Notes: generated by a model from the sequence alone, not told the origin. A DNA stretch of 64,000 nucleotides from Methylobacterium amylolyticum (GCF_030700245.1 NZ_JAUYZI010000008.1:1-64000), one strand, 5' to 3'. Positions 10,279 to 19,319 are shown, counted from the first letter of the stretch. Translations and numbers: made by a program.

Positions 10279-11952
10279 TCAGCCCCGAGCCTTAGCCAGG
10301 GCCTCGTCGCGGATCGCGTCGAGGGTGCGGGTCGGGGTCAGCGCCTGCGGGTCGACGCGGCAGTGCAGCAGCGCCGGCAGGCCGGATTCCAGCGCCCGCT
10401 CGAAGGCCGGGGCGAAGTCGGCGGTGCGCCCCACCCGCTCGCCGTGGCCGCCGAAGGCCGCCGCCAGGGCCGCGAAGTCGGGGTTGCGCAGGGTCGTCGC
10501 CGAGACGCGGCCGGGATACTCGCGCTCCTGATGCATGCGGATCGTGCCGTACATCCCGTTGTCGAGCACCACGACGACCAGCGCGACGCCGTACTGCACG
10601 GCGGTGGCGAATTCCTGGATGCACATCATCACGTCACCGTCGCCGGCGAGCGCCACCACGATCCGCTCCGGGTGGATCCGCTTGGCCATCACCGCGGCGG
10701 GCAGGCCGTAGCCCATCGAGCCGGAAGTCGGTGCGAGCTGCGTGCCGAAGCCGCGGAAGCGATAGTAGCGGTGGATCCAGGTGGCGAAGTTGCCGGCGCC
10801 GTTGCAGATCACCGCGTCGGCGGGCAACCGGCCGCGCAGCCACGCCACCGCCTCGCCGTACTGGAAGGCGCCGGGCTGGGGCCCGGGCGTCTCGGTCCAG
10901 GCGCGGAAGGCGGCGTGCGCCGTCTCCGCCCGGCCGGCGCCGGCCGCGCCGGCGGGCTCCAGGGCGGCGAGCGCCGCGCAGAACGGGCCGGGGGCCGACT
11001 GGATCGCCAGATCCGGCTGGTAGACGCGGCCGAGTTCGTCCGCGTCCGGGTAGACGTGGACCAGCGGCACGCCGGGATTGGGGATGCCCAGGAGCCCGTA
11101 GGATTGCGAGGGCATCTCGGACAGCCGGCCGCCGATCAGGATCAGCAGGTCGGAGCCGCGGATCCGCTCAACCAGGGCCGGGTTCGGGCCGATACCGAGT
11201 TCGCCCGCGTAGTTCGGGTGGTCGGAGGAGAACAGCCCGGCGCGGCGGAAGGAGTTGGCCACCGGCACGTCGAAGCGCTCGGCGAAGGCCGCGAGGTTTG
11301 TCCGGTCGGCCTCGCGCCAGCGGCTGCCGCCGATCAGCAGCAGCGGCGCGCGCGCGGCGCGCAGCAGCGTCTCCAGCCGCGCGAGGTCGGCGGGCGCGGG
11401 CGCCGGCTCGGCCGGCTCGACCCGGGGCGCGTCGGGGACCGCCACGAGATCGTCCAGCATGTCCTCGGGCAGCGCCACCACCACCGGGCCCGGCCGGCCT
11501 TGCATCGCCACGCGGAAGGCGCGGGCGACGATCTCGGGGATCCGGTCGGCCTCGTCGATCTCCACCGCCCACTTGGCGAAGTCGGAGAAGCTCTGGCGGT
11601 AATCGACCTCCTGAAACGCCTCGCGACCACGCATCCGGCGGGCGATCTGCCCAACGAACAGGATCATCGGCGTCGAGTCCTGCTTGGCGATGTGCACGCC
11701 CGCAGATGCGTTGGTGGCGCCGGGGCCGCGGGTGACGAAGCAGATCCCCGGCCGCCCGGTGAGCTTGCCGGCGGCCTCGGCCATGATCGACGCGCCGCCC
11801 TCCTGGCGGCAGACGATCACGTCGACGGCGGCGTCGTGCAGGGCGTCGAGCACCGCGAGGTAGCTCTCGCCGGGCACGCAACTGAGCCGGTCGACGCCCT
11901 GGATCACGAGCTGATCGACGAGCACCTGGGCGCCCGTGCGCGTCTCCGCCAT
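10279..11952 (-). CDS. Thiamine diphosphate-dependent enzyme (acetolactate synthase-like)
   Basis: The 557-residue protein has the three-domain TPP-enzyme layout. The N-terminal part has GVDRLSCVPGESYLAVLDAL and the catalytic glutamate in CRQEGGASIMAEA; the central domain follows; the C-terminal TPP motif is GDGDVMMCIQEFATA ending in DNGMYG. Such enzymes decarboxylate 2-keto acids or condense them. Which keto acid is acted on cannot be told; biosynthetic acetolactate synthase is unlikely because no small subunit gene is beside it. It lies between the aldehyde dehydrogenase and GntR genes and has its own promoter region with a candidate operator at 11986-11995. Confidence 0.85.
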   Translation of the reverse strand: MAETRTGAQVLVDQLVIQGVDRLSCVPGESYLAVLDALHDAAVDVIVCRQEGGASIMAEAAGKLTGRPGICFVTRGPGATNASAGVHIAKQDSTPMILFVGQIARRMRGREAFQEVDYRQSFSDFAKWAVEIDEADRIPEIVARAFRVAMQGRPGPVVVALPEDMLDDLVAVPDAPRVEPAEPAPAPADLARLETLLRAARAPLLLIGGSRWREADRTNLAAFAERFDVPVANSFRRAGLFSSDHPNYAGELGIGPNPALVERIRGSDLLILIGGRLSEMPSQSYGLLGIPNPGVPLVHVYPDADELGRVYQPDLAIQSAPGPFCAALAALEPAGAAGAGRAETAHAAFRAWTETPGPQPGAFQYGEAVAWLRGRLPADAVICNGAGNFATWIHRYYRFRGFGTQLAPTSGSMGYGLPAAVMAKRIHPERIVVALAGDGDVMMCIQEFATAVQYGVALVVVVLDNGMYGTIRMHQEREYPGRVSATTLRNPDFAALAAAFGGHGERVGRTADFAPAFERALESGLPALLHCRVDPQALTPTRTLDAIRDEALAKARG

Positions 11953-11985
11953 GCCGTCCCTCCCGTGCCGCGCCTGGGACGCGAC

Positions 11986-11995
11986 TGATATGTCA
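11986..11995 (-). promoter_or_regulatory. Candidate GntR operator at the TPP-enzyme promoter
   Basis: TGATATGTCA is a near-palindrome and its exact reverse complement, TGACATATCA, occurs at 12863-12872 before the RraA-like gene. On the minus strand a TTGACA (12029-12024) lies 28 bases upstream of it, so the site would cover the transcription start. The pattern fits repression by the adjacent FCD-type GntR regulator. Confidence 0.55.
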
Positions 11996-12067
11996 GGCCA
12001 GATACTGGTGCGCGGCGGCGCTCTGTCAAACCTTTTTCTCGACCCGGAGCCGCGACCGGGGGCAGCC

Positions 12068-12754
12068 TCAGATCAACGGCCGGCGGTCGAGCGCCTGCCG
12101 GGTGAGCGCGTCGAGGAAGACGAACAGGCGCTCGATGCCGGCCACCGCCCGGGCCTCGTCCCGGGTGGCGATCCCCTCGATCACCTCGGCATGGCAGCGG
12201 GCGCTCTCGGCGAAGCGGTCGGTCGGCTCGTAGCTGTACCAGAAGCGGCGGGACTGGGCGTGCAGCGCCGCCATCGTCGCGGCGAGCGTGCCGTTGTGGG
12301 CGGCTCGGTTGGCCGCCTCGTGCAGGTCGCGCTTGGCCCGGAAATACACCTCCCGGTCGCGGCCCTCGGCGACCTCGGACAGGGCGGCGGAGCAGATTCG
12401 GAGGCGGGCGATGTCGGCCTCGCCGCCCCGGCGGATCGCGCAGCGGGTCACCGTCTCGTCCAGCGGCCGGCGCACCTCCAGCAGTTCGAGGTGGCGGATC
12501 ACGTCGACATTCGTCACCAGCACCCCCCTGCGCGGGTGCACCTCGACGAAGCCGATCGCCTTGAGCCGGGCCAGCGCCTCGCGGATCGGGGTACGGCCCA
12601 GCGCCAGCTCGGCCACGAGGTCGCTCTCCGACACCATGGCGCCGGGGGCGAGTCGGCGGCTGACGATCATCGCCTCGATCGCGTCGTAGGCCGTCTCGGC
12701 GAGCGAGGGCGGCCGCTTGCGGCCGGCCGCGACCTCACCGGCGGTCACTGTCAC
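12068..12754 (-). CDS. GntR family (FadR/FCD subgroup) transcriptional regulator
   Basis: The 228-residue product has an N-terminal winged helix (AYDAIEAMIVSRRLAPGAMV, then LGRTPIREALARLKAIGFVE) and a C-terminal all-helical FCD ligand domain with histidines (KRDLHEAANRA, RCHAEVIEGI) that usually bind a metal and an acid ligand. I chose GTG 12754 because GGAGG lies eight bases before it; the frame is open to ATG 12832. It sits inside the sugar-acid island, so its ligand is probably a pathway sugar acid or keto acid, and its likely targets are the two sites with TGAYATRTCA. Confidence 0.88.
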   Translation of the reverse strand: MTVTAGEVAAGRKRPPSLAETAYDAIEAMIVSRRLAPGAMVSESDLVAELALGRTPIREALARLKAIGFVEVHPRRGVLVTNVDVIRHLELLEVRRPLDETVTRCAIRRGGEADIARLRICSAALSEVAEGRDREVYFRAKRDLHEAANRAAHNGTLAATMAALHAQSRRFWYSYEPTDRFAESARCHAEVIEGIATRDEARAVAGIERLFVFLDALTRQALDRRPLI

Positions 12755-12825
12755 TGCCCACGCCTCCCCCTCTACAGACACCCCGCAGATGTCGCTGCCG
12801 ACGACACTTTCGTCAACGACGCGTG

Positions 12826-12857
12826 TTGACAACCCGATCGGACCGTCCGCCTAATCG
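12826..12857 (+). promoter_or_regulatory. Candidate promoter of the RraA-led operon
   Basis: A perfect TTGACA (12826-12831) is followed by a CTAATCG region (12851-12857) that could serve as the -10 with an 18-20 base spacer. The candidate GntR operator begins five bases later. The same order of TTGACA then operator is found before the TPP-enzyme gene. Confidence 0.4.
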
Positions 12858-12862
12858 CGTCG

Positions 12863-12872
12863 TGACATATCA
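12863..12872 (+). promoter_or_regulatory. Candidate GntR operator at the RraA promoter
   Basis: TGACATATCA is the exact reverse complement of the site at 11986-11995. It lies 31 bases after TTGACA and 77 bases before the ATG of the RraA-like gene, where a bound repressor would block transcription start. Confidence 0.55.
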
Positions 12873-12949
12873 GAACGCGACAAGAGCCGGAACCGCTCGA
12901 TGTCGCGCTGTCGGCCGCCGCAGCGCCGACGATCAGGAGGAAGACGCCC

Positions 12950-13672
12950 ATGAGCCTGCGCCCGGAGACGCGCGACAAGCTGAAGGCCATCGCCACGCCG
13001 ACGCTGATGACCGCGCTCTACAAGCGGGGCCTGCGCAACCAGTTCATCCAGAACGTCTATCGCATCAACACCCGGGTGACGGGGACGATGGTCGGCGAGG
13101 CGTTCACCCTGCGCTACATGCCGGCGCGCGAGGACCGCAACCCGATCACCATCTTCCGCGAGCGCACCCACCCGCAGCGCGTCGCGGTGGAACAGTGCCC
13201 GCCCGGCGCGGTGCTGGTGATGGACAGCCGCAAGGACCCGCGCGCGGCGTCGGCCGGCTCGATCCTGATCTCGCGGTTGCAGGTGCGCGGCTGCGCGGGC
13301 GTGGTGAGCGACGGCGGCTTCCGCGACTCGGGCGAGATCGCGCAACTCGACATGCCCTGCTACCACAGCCGGCCCTCGGCCCCGACCAACCTAACCCTCC
13401 ACGAGGCGATCGACATCAACGTGCCGATCGGCTGCGGCGACGCCCCGGTCTTCCCGGGCGACGTGATCGTCGGCGACGCGGACGGCTGCGTGGTGCTCCC
13501 CGCCCACATCGCCGACGAGCTCGCCGACGAGTGCACCGAGATGACGGCGTTCGAGGACTTCGTCACCGAGCAGGTGCTCAAGGGCGACCGCTCGATCATC
13601 GGTCTCTACCCCTCCACCGACGAGGGCGTGCCGGCCGAGTTCGCGGCGTGGCGCAAGGAGAAGGGGCGCTGA
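12950..13672 (+). CDS. RraA family protein (HMG/CHA aldolase-like)
   Basis: The 240-residue product is an RraA-type fold protein. The metal and substrate motif GVVSDGGFRDSGEI (G-x-x-x-R-D) is near residue 120, and GDVIVGDADGCVVLP follows. Metal-dependent members are aldolases for 4-hydroxy-4-methyl-2-oxoglutarate or oxaloacetate decarboxylases; others regulate RNase E. Its place at the head of a sugar-acid operon favours an enzymatic role. AGGAGG lies upstream of ATG 12950. Confidence 0.85.
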   Translation: MSLRPETRDKLKAIATPTLMTALYKRGLRNQFIQNVYRINTRVTGTMVGEAFTLRYMPAREDRNPITIFRERTHPQRVAVEQCPPGAVLVMDSRKDPRAASAGSILISRLQVRGCAGVVSDGGFRDSGEIAQLDMPCYHSRPSAPTNLTLHEAIDINVPIGCGDAPVFPGDVIVGDADGCVVLPAHIADELADECTEMTAFEDFVTEQVLKGDRSIIGLYPSTDEGVPAEFAAWRKEKGR

Positions 13673-13810
13673 GCGCGCCCGTCTCCTGGCAGATCAGCCG
13701 GCGCCCGCACCCGGCGGCGTGAACAGATCGCGGCGGCCGCGTGACGCCGCCGTGCCCGTCGCCCGGCGCGGCCCGCGGGCGGGATCCAGAACAGATTCGG
13801 AGGACGTCCC

Positions 13811-15175
13811 ATGGCAGCGGTGATTCCGGCGGTCGCTCCGGCGCCCGAGATCGAGACGCGCACGGTCAAGAAGGTCTCGTGGCGGCTGCTGCCGCTGATC
13901 GTGGTGATCTACTTCGTCGCCTACATGGACCGCACCAACGTCGGCTTCGCCTCGTTCGGGCTGACGAAGGAGTTCGGCTTCTCGGCGACGCTGTTCGGCT
14001 GGGGCGCGGGGATCTTCTTCCTCGGCTACTTCTTCTTCGAGGTGCCGAGCAACATCCTCCTGGAGAAGACCGGCGCGCGGGTCTGGATCGCGCGGATCAT
14101 GATCACCTGGGGCCTGATCGCCGGCGGCATGGCGTTCATCCAGGGGCCGGTGAGCTTCCTGGTGATGCGCTTCCTGCTCGGCGTCGCCGAGGCCGGGTTC
14201 TTCCCGGGCATGATCCTGTACTTCACCTACTGGTTCCCGAAGAAGTACCGGGCACGGGTGATCGCGGCGCTGTTCCTCGCGGTGCCGGGCTCGAACGCGC
14301 TCACGGCCGTGATCTCCGGGGCGCTGCTGTCGATGGACGGCATCCTCGGTTTCCACGGCTGGCAGTGGCTGTTCATGGTCGAGGCGGCCCCCGCGGTGCT
14401 GCTCGCCTTCGTCGTGCTCGCGAAGATGACCGACCGGCCGGCCAAGGCGACGTGGCTCCAGGCCGACGAGCGGCAGTGGCTGGAGGAGACGCTGGAGGCC
14501 GAGCGCCAGAGCAAGGTGAAGACGCACGGCCACTTCACCCTGCGGCAGGCGCTCACCGACCGGCGGGTGCTGACGCTCTCGGCGATCTACTTCACCATCG
14601 TCACCGCCACCTACGGCATCACCTTCTTCATGCCGATCATCCTCAAGAGCCTGAAGCTCTCGGATTTCGGCACCGGGCTCGCCACCGCCGTGCCCTACGT
14701 GATCGGCACGATCGGCATGGTCTCGTGGAGCTGGTCGTCGGACAAGCGCAACGAGCGGCGCTGGCACTTCGTCATCGCCGCGGTGATCGCCGCGGTCGGC
14801 CTGATCGCCTCCGGGCCGCTGCTCGGCAGCTTCCTGGCGCTCATCGCGATGAGCGTCGCCACGATCGGCCTCTACGGCACCAAGCCCGCCTTCTGGCCGC
14901 TGCCGGCGGAGTTCCTGTCGGGGCCCGCCGCGGCCGGCGGCATCGCGCTGATCAACTCGATCGGCAACCTCGGCGGCTTCGTCGGGCCCTACGTGCTCGG
15001 CTACCTCAAGGACGCCACCGGCGGTTACGAGGCGGGGCTGTACTTCCTCGCCGCGATGGCCCTGGCGTCGGGCGTCATCGCCTTCTTCGCGGTGCGCCCG
15101 GCCGCGGAGGCGATCACGCCGGATCTCGGCCAGGACGGCCCGCTCGGCTCGCGGCCGGCCCGGCCGAACGCCTGA
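13811..15175 (+). CDS. MFS transporter, anion:cation symporter (sugar acid) type
   Basis: The 454-residue protein shows about twelve membrane spans and the family's early motif YMDRTNVGFASFGL, then FFEVPSNILLEKTGARVWIA and GVAEAGFFPGMILYFTYWFP. This is the pattern of the ACS group that carries hexonates, pentonates, tartrate or allantoate with protons. It follows the RraA-like gene and precedes the IlvD/Edd dehydratase, so it probably imports the sugar acid used by the island. Confidence 0.88.
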   Translation: MAAVIPAVAPAPEIETRTVKKVSWRLLPLIVVIYFVAYMDRTNVGFASFGLTKEFGFSATLFGWGAGIFFLGYFFFEVPSNILLEKTGARVWIARIMITWGLIAGGMAFIQGPVSFLVMRFLLGVAEAGFFPGMILYFTYWFPKKYRARVIAALFLAVPGSNALTAVISGALLSMDGILGFHGWQWLFMVEAAPAVLLAFVVLAKMTDRPAKATWLQADERQWLEETLEAERQSKVKTHGHFTLRQALTDRRVLTLSAIYFTIVTATYGITFFMPIILKSLKLSDFGTGLATAVPYVIGTIGMVSWSWSSDKRNERRWHFVIAAVIAAVGLIASGPLLGSFLALIAMSVATIGLYGTKPAFWPLPAEFLSGPAAAGGIALINSIGNLGGFVGPYVLGYLKDATGGYEAGLYFLAAMALASGVIAFFAVRPAAEAITPDLGQDGPLGSRPARPNA

Positions 15176-15251
15176 ACGCGGCCCGCCGCCAACGCACGCG
15201 CGCCCCGGCCCCGCCGGCCGGGCGCCCTCGGACACGGTCCTGGAGACGGTG

Positions 15252-16982
15252 ATGACCGCACGCAAGAAGACCCTGGCGGACCTGCGCAGCCAGCGCTGGT
15301 TCGGCGCCACCGACCTGCGCAGCTTCGGCCACCGCTCGCGCATGCTGCAGATGGGCTACGAGCGCGAGGATTTCAGCGACAAGCCGGTGATCGGCATCAT
15401 CAACACCTGGAGCGACATCAACCCCTGCCACCAGCACTTCAAGGCCCGCGTCGAGCACGTGAAGCGCGGCGTCTGGCAGGCGGGCGGATTCCCGATCGAG
15501 CTGCCGGCGCTGTCGCTGTCGGAGAACTTCGTCAAGCCGACGACGATGCTCTACCGCAACTTCCTGGCGATGGAGGTCGAGGAGTTGCTGCGCCAGCACC
15601 CGGTCGACGGCGCGGTGCTGATGGGCGGCTGCGACAAGACCACCCCCGGCACGGTGATGGGCGCCATCTCGATGGACCTGCCGTTCGTCTACCTGCCGGC
15701 CGGCCCGATGATGCGTGGGCACTTCGGCGGCACGATCCTCGGCTCGGGCTCGGACGTGTGGAAGTACTACGCCGAGAAGGAGGCGGGCACGATCACCACG
15801 CAGCAGTGGAACGACATGGAGGCGGGCATCGCCCGCTCGGCCGGCACCTGCATGACCATGGGCACCGCCTCGACCATGACCTCGATCACCGAGGCGATGG
15901 GCCTGTCGCTGCCGGGCGCCGCCTCGATCCCCGCCGCCGACGCCGATCACCCGCGCATGGCCGGCGCCTGCGGGCGGCGCATCGTCGAGATGGTCTGGGA
16001 GGACCTGAAGCCGTCCGACATCATCGACCGGCGCTCGATCGACAACGCGCTCGTCGTGCACAACGCGCTCGCCGGCTCGACCAACGCGATGATCCACCTC
16101 GTGGCGATGGCCGGCCGCGCGGGCTTCCCCGTCAAGCTTACCGAGTTCGACGACTTCGCCCAGAAGGTGCCGGTGATCTGCAACCTTCGGCCATCGGGTC
16201 AGTACCTGATGGAGGATTTCCACATCGCCGGCGGCATCCGGGCGCTGATGCTGAACCTCGCGCCGCTGCTGCACCTCGATGCGCGCTCGGTGACCGGCGG
16301 CACGGTCGGCGACGGCCTGGCCGGCATCAAGGTGTTCAACGACGACGTGATCCGGCCGCTGGACAAGCCGATCGTCTCGCTCGGCGGCACCGCCATCCTC
16401 TACGGCAACCTCGCCCCGGACGGCTGCGTGATCAAGCCGCCGGCCGCCGACCCGCGCTTCCTCAACCACACCGGCCCGGCGCTGGTGTTCGACGACTACG
16501 ACGCGATGAGCGCGGCGGTGAACGACCTCGACCTCGACGTGACCCCCGACCACATCCTCGTCCTGCGCAACGCCGGCCCGGTCGGCGGCCCCGGCATGCC
16601 GGAATGGGGGATGCTGCCGCTGCCGAAGAAGCTCCTGCGGCAGGGCATCCGCGACATGCTGCGCATCTCCGACGCACGCATGAGCGGCACCAGCTACGGC
16701 GCCTGCATCCTGCACGTCTCGCCGGAATCGGCGGTGGGCGGGCCGCTCGCCGCCGTGCGCAACGGCGACCTGATCACCGTCAACGTCGCCGAGCGCAAAA
16801 TCCATCTGCACGTGGACGACGCCGAGATCGCCGCGCGAGTGAAGGCGTTCAAGGGGCCGGACCGCGCCTATCCCCGGGGCTACAACCGCCTGTTCGCCCA
16901 GCACGTGCGGCAGGCGCACGAAGGCGCAGACTTCGATTTCCTCGAAGGCAAGGGCGGCATCCCGGAGCCGGAGATCCACTGA
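15252..16982 (+). CDS. IlvD/Edd family sugar-acid dehydratase (pentonate dehydratase-like)
   Basis: The 576-residue product is an Fe-S dehydratase. The cluster-ligand cysteines are in SDINPCHQHF, MGGCDKTTPG and AGTCMTMGTAST, and DARMSGTSYGACILHVSPES is the C-terminal signature. It begins SQRWFGATDLRSFGHRSRM, like pentonate (arabonate/xylonate) dehydratases rather than dihydroxy-acid dehydratase. It would turn an aldonate into a 2-keto-3-deoxy acid. The ATG at 15252 directly follows an in-frame GTG; either could start. The next gene begins 36 bases after its stop. Confidence 0.9.
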   Translation: MTARKKTLADLRSQRWFGATDLRSFGHRSRMLQMGYEREDFSDKPVIGIINTWSDINPCHQHFKARVEHVKRGVWQAGGFPIELPALSLSENFVKPTTMLYRNFLAMEVEELLRQHPVDGAVLMGGCDKTTPGTVMGAISMDLPFVYLPAGPMMRGHFGGTILGSGSDVWKYYAEKEAGTITTQQWNDMEAGIARSAGTCMTMGTASTMTSITEAMGLSLPGAASIPAADADHPRMAGACGRRIVEMVWEDLKPSDIIDRRSIDNALVVHNALAGSTNAMIHLVAMAGRAGFPVKLTEFDDFAQKVPVICNLRPSGQYLMEDFHIAGGIRALMLNLAPLLHLDARSVTGGTVGDGLAGIKVFNDDVIRPLDKPIVSLGGTAILYGNLAPDGCVIKPPAADPRFLNHTGPALVFDDYDAMSAAVNDLDLDVTPDHILVLRNAGPVGGPGMPEWGMLPLPKKLLRQGIRDMLRISDARMSGTSYGACILHVSPESAVGGPLAAVRNGDLITVNVAERKIHLHVDDAEIAARVKAFKGPDRAYPRGYNRLFAQHVRQAHEGADFDFLEGKGGIPEPEIH

Positions 16983-17018
16983 GGACCGGCCGATCCGGTG
17001 CATGGGGGAGGATACGGC

Positions 17019-18119
17019 ATGATCGTCACGCGGCGCAGCGTTCTCGGGGGTCTCGGCGCGGGTCTGGGCGCGGGCCTCGGCGCGGCGGCGGGGGGCCGCG
17101 CCGCGGCGCAGTCGTTCCCGTTCCGGCCGAACCAGCGCTACCCCGACCCGGCGGTCGAGATCCTCGATCCGAGCTTCGCGAAGTACCGGATCTACAGCAG
17201 CACCCTGGAGCAGGTCGCCACCGGCATGCGCTGGGCCGAGGGGCCGGCCTACTTCCCCGAGGGCGGCTACCTGCTGTTCAGCGACATCCCCAACAACCGG
17301 ATCATGAAGTTCGACGAGCGGGACGGCAGCGTCTCGGTGTTCCGCGAGCCGTCGAACTACGCCAACGGCAACACCCGCGACCGGCAGGGGCGGCTGATCA
17401 CCTGCGAGCACTCGGTGACCCGCCGCGTCACCCGCACCGAGCCGGACGGGACGCTCACGGTGGTGGCCGACGCCTACGAGGGCAAGCGCCTCAATGCGCC
17501 GAACGACGTGGTCGTGAAATCGGACGACACGATCTGGTTCACCGATCCACTGTTCGGCATCAACGGCACCTGGGAGGGCTTCAAGGCCAAGCCCGAGCAG
17601 GCGACCACCAACGTCTACCGCATCGGCGCGGGCGGCAAGCTGACCGCAGTGATCACCGACCTCGTCAATCCGAACGGGCTCGCCTTCTCCCCGGATGAGT
17701 CGAAGCTCTACGTCGTCGAGTGGAAGGGCACGCCCAACCGCAGCATCTGGAGCTACGACGTCGGAGCCGACGGGACGGTATCCAACAAGACCAAGCTGAT
17801 CGACGCCGCCGACCAGGGGGCGCTCGACGGCTTCAAGGTCGACCGCGACGGCAACCTGTGGTGCGGCTGGGGCTCAAACGGCCTCCTGAACGAGCAGCCG
17901 ACCGAGATCGGCGACCGCAAGGTCTATACGCTTCGCGGCAAGCCCGAGGATCTCGACGGGGTGAAGATCTTCAACCCGCAGGGCAAGCCGATCGGCTTCA
18001 TCCGCCTGCCCGAGCGCTGCCCGAACCTGTGCTTCGGCGGCCCGAAGGGCAACCGCCTGTACATGGCGTCCTCGCACTCGCTCTACGCCCTCTACGTCGA
18101 AGCCCACGGCGCTGCCTGA
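17019..18119 (+). CDS. SMP-30/gluconolactonase family protein with Tat signal
   Basis: The 366-residue product starts with a twin-arginine export signal (TRRSVLGGLGAGLGAGLG, residues 4-21, then an AAA-Q cleavage region). A six-bladed propeller follows with the metal ligands in WAEGPAYFPEG, NAPNDVVVKSD and NPNGLAFSPDE. The family hydrolyses sugar lactones using a divalent metal. Export suggests it opens an aldonolactone in the periplasm before the MFS protein imports the acid. It lies between the two dehydratase genes of the island. Confidence 0.9.
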   Translation: MIVTRRSVLGGLGAGLGAGLGAAAGGRAAAQSFPFRPNQRYPDPAVEILDPSFAKYRIYSSTLEQVATGMRWAEGPAYFPEGGYLLFSDIPNNRIMKFDERDGSVSVFREPSNYANGNTRDRQGRLITCEHSVTRRVTRTEPDGTLTVVADAYEGKRLNAPNDVVVKSDDTIWFTDPLFGINGTWEGFKAKPEQATTNVYRIGAGGKLTAVITDLVNPNGLAFSPDESKLYVVEWKGTPNRSIWSYDVGADGTVSNKTKLIDAADQGALDGFKVDRDGNLWCGWGSNGLLNEQPTEIGDRKVYTLRGKPEDLDGVKIFNPQGKPIGFIRLPERCPNLCFGGPKGNRLYMASSHSLYALYVEAHGAA

Positions 18120-18186
18120 GGGCGCCGCGCCGGCCGGTCCGGGGCGCGTCCCCGAACCGTCCGAGCTCACACCACGGAGACCCGAC

Positions 18187-19101
18187 ATGACAGCGATCGA
18201 TCCCCGGCTCGCCAAGGCGCTGACCGGCATCTCCGGCATCCTCGTGACGCCGTTCGACGCGAACGACCGGGTGGCGCCGGACCGGCTCCGGCCGATCATC
18301 GACCGGGCCGTGGACGCGGGCGTCCACATCCTCGTGGCCAACGGCAACACCGGCGAGTTCTACGGCCTGACCACCGACGAGGCCGAGACGATGGTGAAGG
18401 CGGTGGCCGAGCAGATCGCCGGCCGGGTGCCGCTGCTCGGCGGCGTCGGCCGCAGCATCAACGACGCGAAGCGCCTCGCGAAGGCCTCGCGGGCGGCCGG
18501 CGCCTCGGCGCTCATGGTCCACCAGCCGCCGGACCCGTTCGTCTCACCCCGCGGCGTGGTCGAGTACGTCAAGCGCGTGGCCGAGGCCGGCGACGGGCTG
18601 CCGCTGATGCTCTACCTGCGCAACGACGGCATCGGCCTGTCCGCGATCGAGGCGCTGTGCCGGGTCGAGGGCGTGGCCGGCGTGAAGTGGGCCGCCCCGA
18701 CGCCGCTGAAGCTCGCCGAGGCGATCCGGCGGTGCAGCCCGGACATCGTCTGGGTGGGCGGGCTGGCCGAGACCTGGGCGCCCCCGCTCTGCGCGGTGGG
18801 GGCGCGGGGCTTCACCTCTGGGCTGATCAACGTGTGGCCGGAGCACTCGGTCGCGATCCACGCGGCGCTGGAGGCCGGTGACTACCCGAAGGCCAACGCG
18901 CTGATCGCGACGATGCAGGCCTTCGAGGAGATCCGCGCCGAGGAGCAGAACGGCACCAACGTGACCGCGGTGAAGGCGGCGCTGGCGGCGATCGGCCAGG
19001 ATTGCGGCCCGACGCGCCCGCCCTCCGCGTGGCCGCTCACCGAGGCGCAGACCGCGACCATGCGGACGATGCTCGCCGAGTGGGGCCTCACCAAGGGCTG
19101 A
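18187..19101 (+). CDS. Dihydrodipicolinate synthase family protein (2-keto-3-deoxy sugar acid dehydratase-like)
   Basis: The 304-residue product is a DHDPS-type TIM barrel. The loop ANGNTGEFYGL, the active-site tyrosine in MLYLRND (Tyr143) and the Schiff-base lysine in GVKWAAP (Lys167) are visible. Family members here include 2-keto-3-deoxy-arabonate dehydratase, which gives alpha-ketoglutarate semialdehyde, the substrate of the dehydrogenase at 8.6-10.2 kb. It could instead be an aldolase. It is the last gene of the plus-strand operon and is followed by a hairpin. Confidence 0.88.
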   Translation: MTAIDPRLAKALTGISGILVTPFDANDRVAPDRLRPIIDRAVDAGVHILVANGNTGEFYGLTTDEAETMVKAVAEQIAGRVPLLGGVGRSINDAKRLAKASRAAGASALMVHQPPDPFVSPRGVVEYVKRVAEAGDGLPLMLYLRNDGIGLSAIEALCRVEGVAGVKWAAPTPLKLAEAIRRCSPDIVWVGGLAETWAPPLCAVGARGFTSGLINVWPEHSVAIHAALEAGDYPKANALIATMQAFEEIRAEEQNGTNVTAVKAALAAIGQDCGPTRPPSAWPLTEAQTATMRTMLAEWGLTKG

Positions 19102-19105
19102 CGCT

Positions 19106-19135
19106 CCGGGCGCGGCGGCCACCGGCCGCGCCCGG
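19106..19135 (+). terminator. Terminator-like hairpin after the sugar-acid operon
   Basis: CCGGGCGCGGC (19106-19116) pairs perfectly with GCCGCGCCCGG (19125-19135) around an eight-base loop. It starts four bases after the DHDPS-like stop codon. It lacks a clear T tract, as is usual in GC-rich genomes. Confidence 0.55.
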
Positions 19136-19260
19136 CTTCCCGCAGCGACGGCGACGCGTCGTTAACCAGCCTCGCGCCGCCCCTGCTCCTCCCTCTGCAG
19201 TTCTACTTTTGGTTGTTGTGCAGGAAAATATGTCGGCGTATCTTCGATCGGGGGGCGCTC

Positions 19261-19275
19261 TTAACCGGTAATTAG
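19261..19275 (+). promoter_or_regulatory. Near-consensus CtrA-type site before the PilZ gene
   Basis: TTAACCGGTAATTAG gives TTAA-N7-TTAG, one base off the CtrA full site. It lies 45 bases before the PilZ start codon in a region richer in A/T than its neighbours. Confidence 0.35.
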
Positions 19276-19319
19276 GCCGAAGACTGCAACTTCGCGTGGC
19301 AATCTGCTTGGACGCGTCC

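Noticed and set aside
8785..11988. A 1067-codon open frame on the plus strand
   Set aside because: It is antisense to the aldehyde dehydrogenase and TPP-enzyme genes, which have clear family motifs. Its composition (Arg, Gly, His, Ala rich without hydrophobic pattern) is that of a GC-rich shadow frame.
12755..12832. N-terminal extension of the GntR regulator to ATG 12832
   Set aside because: GTG 12754 has a well-spaced GGAGG and the winged-helix domain starts soon after it. The extension would also cover the -35 of the divergent operon.
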